A DNA stretch of 64,000 nt from Burkholderia pseudomultivorans (GTDB taxonomy: Bacteria; Pseudomonadota; Gammaproteobacteria; Burkholderiales; Burkholderiaceae), in the NCBI RefSeq assembly GCF_902499075.1, contig NZ_CABVPP010000020.1:1-64000 (forward strand). Direction: 5' to 3'. The notes below the pieces were generated by a model, which was not told the origin of the DNA, did not search any database, and saw only the letters and a program-made list of their open reading frames with translations. Made by a program: the position numbers and the translations under genes. Shown here in pieces: positions 62,874 through 64,000 of this stretch; positions within the stretch are counted from its first letter, which is position 1; each line of letters opens with the position of its first letter.

Positions 62874-64000
62874 TTGTCTTTCGTGATCGTCCTCGCCGCG
62901 CTGGCGTTCCTGATGTTCGCCGCGTATCGCGGCTACAGCGTGATCCTGTTCGCGCCGATCGCCGCGCTCGGCGCGGTGCTGTTGACCGATCCGGCCGCCG
63001 TCGCGCCGGTCTTCTCCGGCATCTTCATGGAGAAGATGGTCGGCTTCGTCAAACTGTATTTCCCGGTGTTCATGCTCGGCGCGGTGTTCGGCAAGGTGAT
63101 CGAACTGTCCGGCTTCTCCGAGTCGATCGTCCATGCAGCGATCCGCTATATCGGCCGCTCGCGCGCGAATGCGGTGATCGTCGCGGTGTGCGCGCTGCTC
63201 ACCTATGGCGGCGTGTCGCTGTTCGTCGTCGTGTTCGCGGTCTATCCGTTCGCGGCCGAACTCTATCGCCAGAGCAACATTCCGAAGCGGCTGATGCCCG
63301 GCGCGATCGCACTCGGCGCGTTCTCGTTCACGATGGATTCGCTGCCCGGCACGCCGCAGATCCAGAACATCATCCCGACCACGTTCTTCAAGACGACCGC
63401 GTGGGCCGCGCCCGCGCTCGGCACGATCGGCTCGCTGTTCATCATCGTTGTCGGTCTGAGCTATCTCGAATGGCGTCGCCGTGCCGCGATGGCGAAGGGC
63501 GAAGGCTACGGCTCGTCGCTCGTCAACGAGCCGGAACGCGTCGAAGCGCAATCGCTGCCGAATCCCGCGCTCGCGATCCTGCCGCTGATCCTGGTCGGCG
63601 TGTCGAACTTCGCGTTCACGAAGCTGATCCCGCAGTGGTACGGCGCCGCGTCCTATACGGTCGCGCCGGACGTGCTGCCCGGCGTGCACACGCCGGTGAC
63701 GACGTCGATCAAGACCGTCGTCGCGATCTGGTCGGTCGAGGCCGCGCTGCTGCTCGGCATCGTGCTGGTCGTGCTGACCGCGTTCAGGCGCGTCAGCGAA
63801 CGCTTCGCGGCCGGCTCGAAGGCGGCCGTCGGCGGCGCGCTGCTCGCCGCGATGAACACCGCGTCGGAATACGGCTTCGGCGGCGTGATCGCTGCACTGC
63901 CGGGCTTTCTCGTCGTCGGCGACGCGCTGAAGAGCATCCCGAACCCGCTCGTCAACGCCGCGGTGTCGGTCAGCTCGCTCGCGGGCATCACCGGCTCGGC
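62874..64000 (+). CDS. GntP family permease (N-terminal part, runs off the window)
   Basis: Start is TTG at 62874 with AGGAGA 6 nt upstream; a GTG three codons on has a worse position. About 375 residues are in the window, with at least eight hydrophobic segments and the conserved-looking FSFTMDSLPGTPQIQNIIPT and AAMNTASEYGFGGVIAALPG loops. GntP proteins import gluconate or short hydroxy acids with protons. Sigma-54 control by a PAS-type activator suggests an organic acid substrate. C-terminus is outside the window. Confidence 0.85.
   Translation, partial: MSFVIVLAALAFLMFAAYRGYSVILFAPIAALGAVLLTDPAAVAPVFSGIFMEKMVGFVKLYFPVFMLGAVFGKVIELSGFSESIVHAAIRYIGRSRANAVIVAVCALLTYGGVSLFVVVFAVYPFAAELYRQSNIPKRLMPGAIALGAFSFTMDSLPGTPQIQNIIPTTFFKTTAWAAPALGTIGSLFIIVVGLSYLEWRRRAAMAKGEGYGSSLVNEPERVEAQSLPNPALAILPLILVGVSNFAFTKLIPQWYGAASYTVAPDVLPGVHTPVTTSIKTVVAIWSVEAALLLGIVLVVLTAFRRVSERFAAGSKAAVGGALLAAMNTASEYGFGGVIAALPGFLVVGDALKSIPNPLVNAAVSVSSLAGITGS

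Overview
The window is a high-GC stretch (I estimate two thirds or more G+C by eye) with dense genes and short intergenic gaps. Its content is typical of Burkholderia, most likely a Burkholderia cepacia complex species and probably a secondary chromosome: FabV enoyl reductase, CIO-type cytochrome bd, a prpBC-acnD-prpF propionate operon, a persulfide dioxygenase-rhodanese fusion, a BpH3-type H-NS protein, and many one-regulator/one-enzyme pairs. The replicon assignment is inference. I saw no rRNA, tRNA, insertion sequence, prophage or CRISPR array. Both ends cut a gene.

Layout. 1-4.6 kb: glycine-zipper, ICMT-like and HIT proteins, a serine hydrolase and a GST. 4.7-9.5 kb: a four-gene minus-strand membrane/redox operon (two SDR-type proteins with membrane domains, DUF2269, DUF393) next to a GbsR/MarR-type regulator; the operon and the regulator carry the same inverted-repeat operator. 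9.6-16.3 kb: fabV, then small regulator-enzyme pairs (TetR/SDR with two matching operators; ArsR/SRPBCC that may be leaderless). 16.7-22.6 kb: PAP2 phosphatase, GST, persulfide dioxygenase-rhodanese, an ArgP-like regulator, threonine aldolase and two small envelope proteins. 23-25.7 kb: cydAB plus a DUF2474 small subunit, with an FNR/Anr-type box upstream. 25.7-34 kb: Pmp3-type peptide, a secreted phosphodiesterase, a giant DUF748 protein and a DUF1254 lipoprotein. 34-37 kb: a CopA ATPase with three metal-binding domains behind a MerR-type 19-bp-spacer promoter. 37-43 kb: GNAT, a 51-codon small ORF, a coiled-coil membrane protein, MgtC, AGE epimerase, thioesterase and CaiB transferase.

43.4-51.8 kb is the 2-methylcitrate cycle: prpB-prpC-acnD-prpF on the minus strand from a sigma-54 promoter, with the activator gene prpR divergent. 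51.8-55.5 kb: a CGNR regulator facing a VOC protein with two operators around its promoter, then an FAH-family enzyme and an IclR regulator. 61.1-64 kb: a second sigma-54 activator faces a GntP-type permease, with three activator-like sites and a -24/-12 promoter between them.

The most unusual part is 55.6-60.1 kb. Two H-NS-family genes, one canonical and one with a strongly diverged C-terminus, lie in opposite orientation around a Pat-like acetyltransferase. Downstream of each, in the same sense as the gene, are copies of TCCCG-N6-CTCACC. Behind the diverged gene there are 12 complete copies in a strict 23-bp rhythm over about 295 bp; behind the canonical gene there are three. The 6-bp internal gap is invariant in all 15 copies while the bases inside it vary, as expected for a two-box binding site. 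I know of no description of this element.
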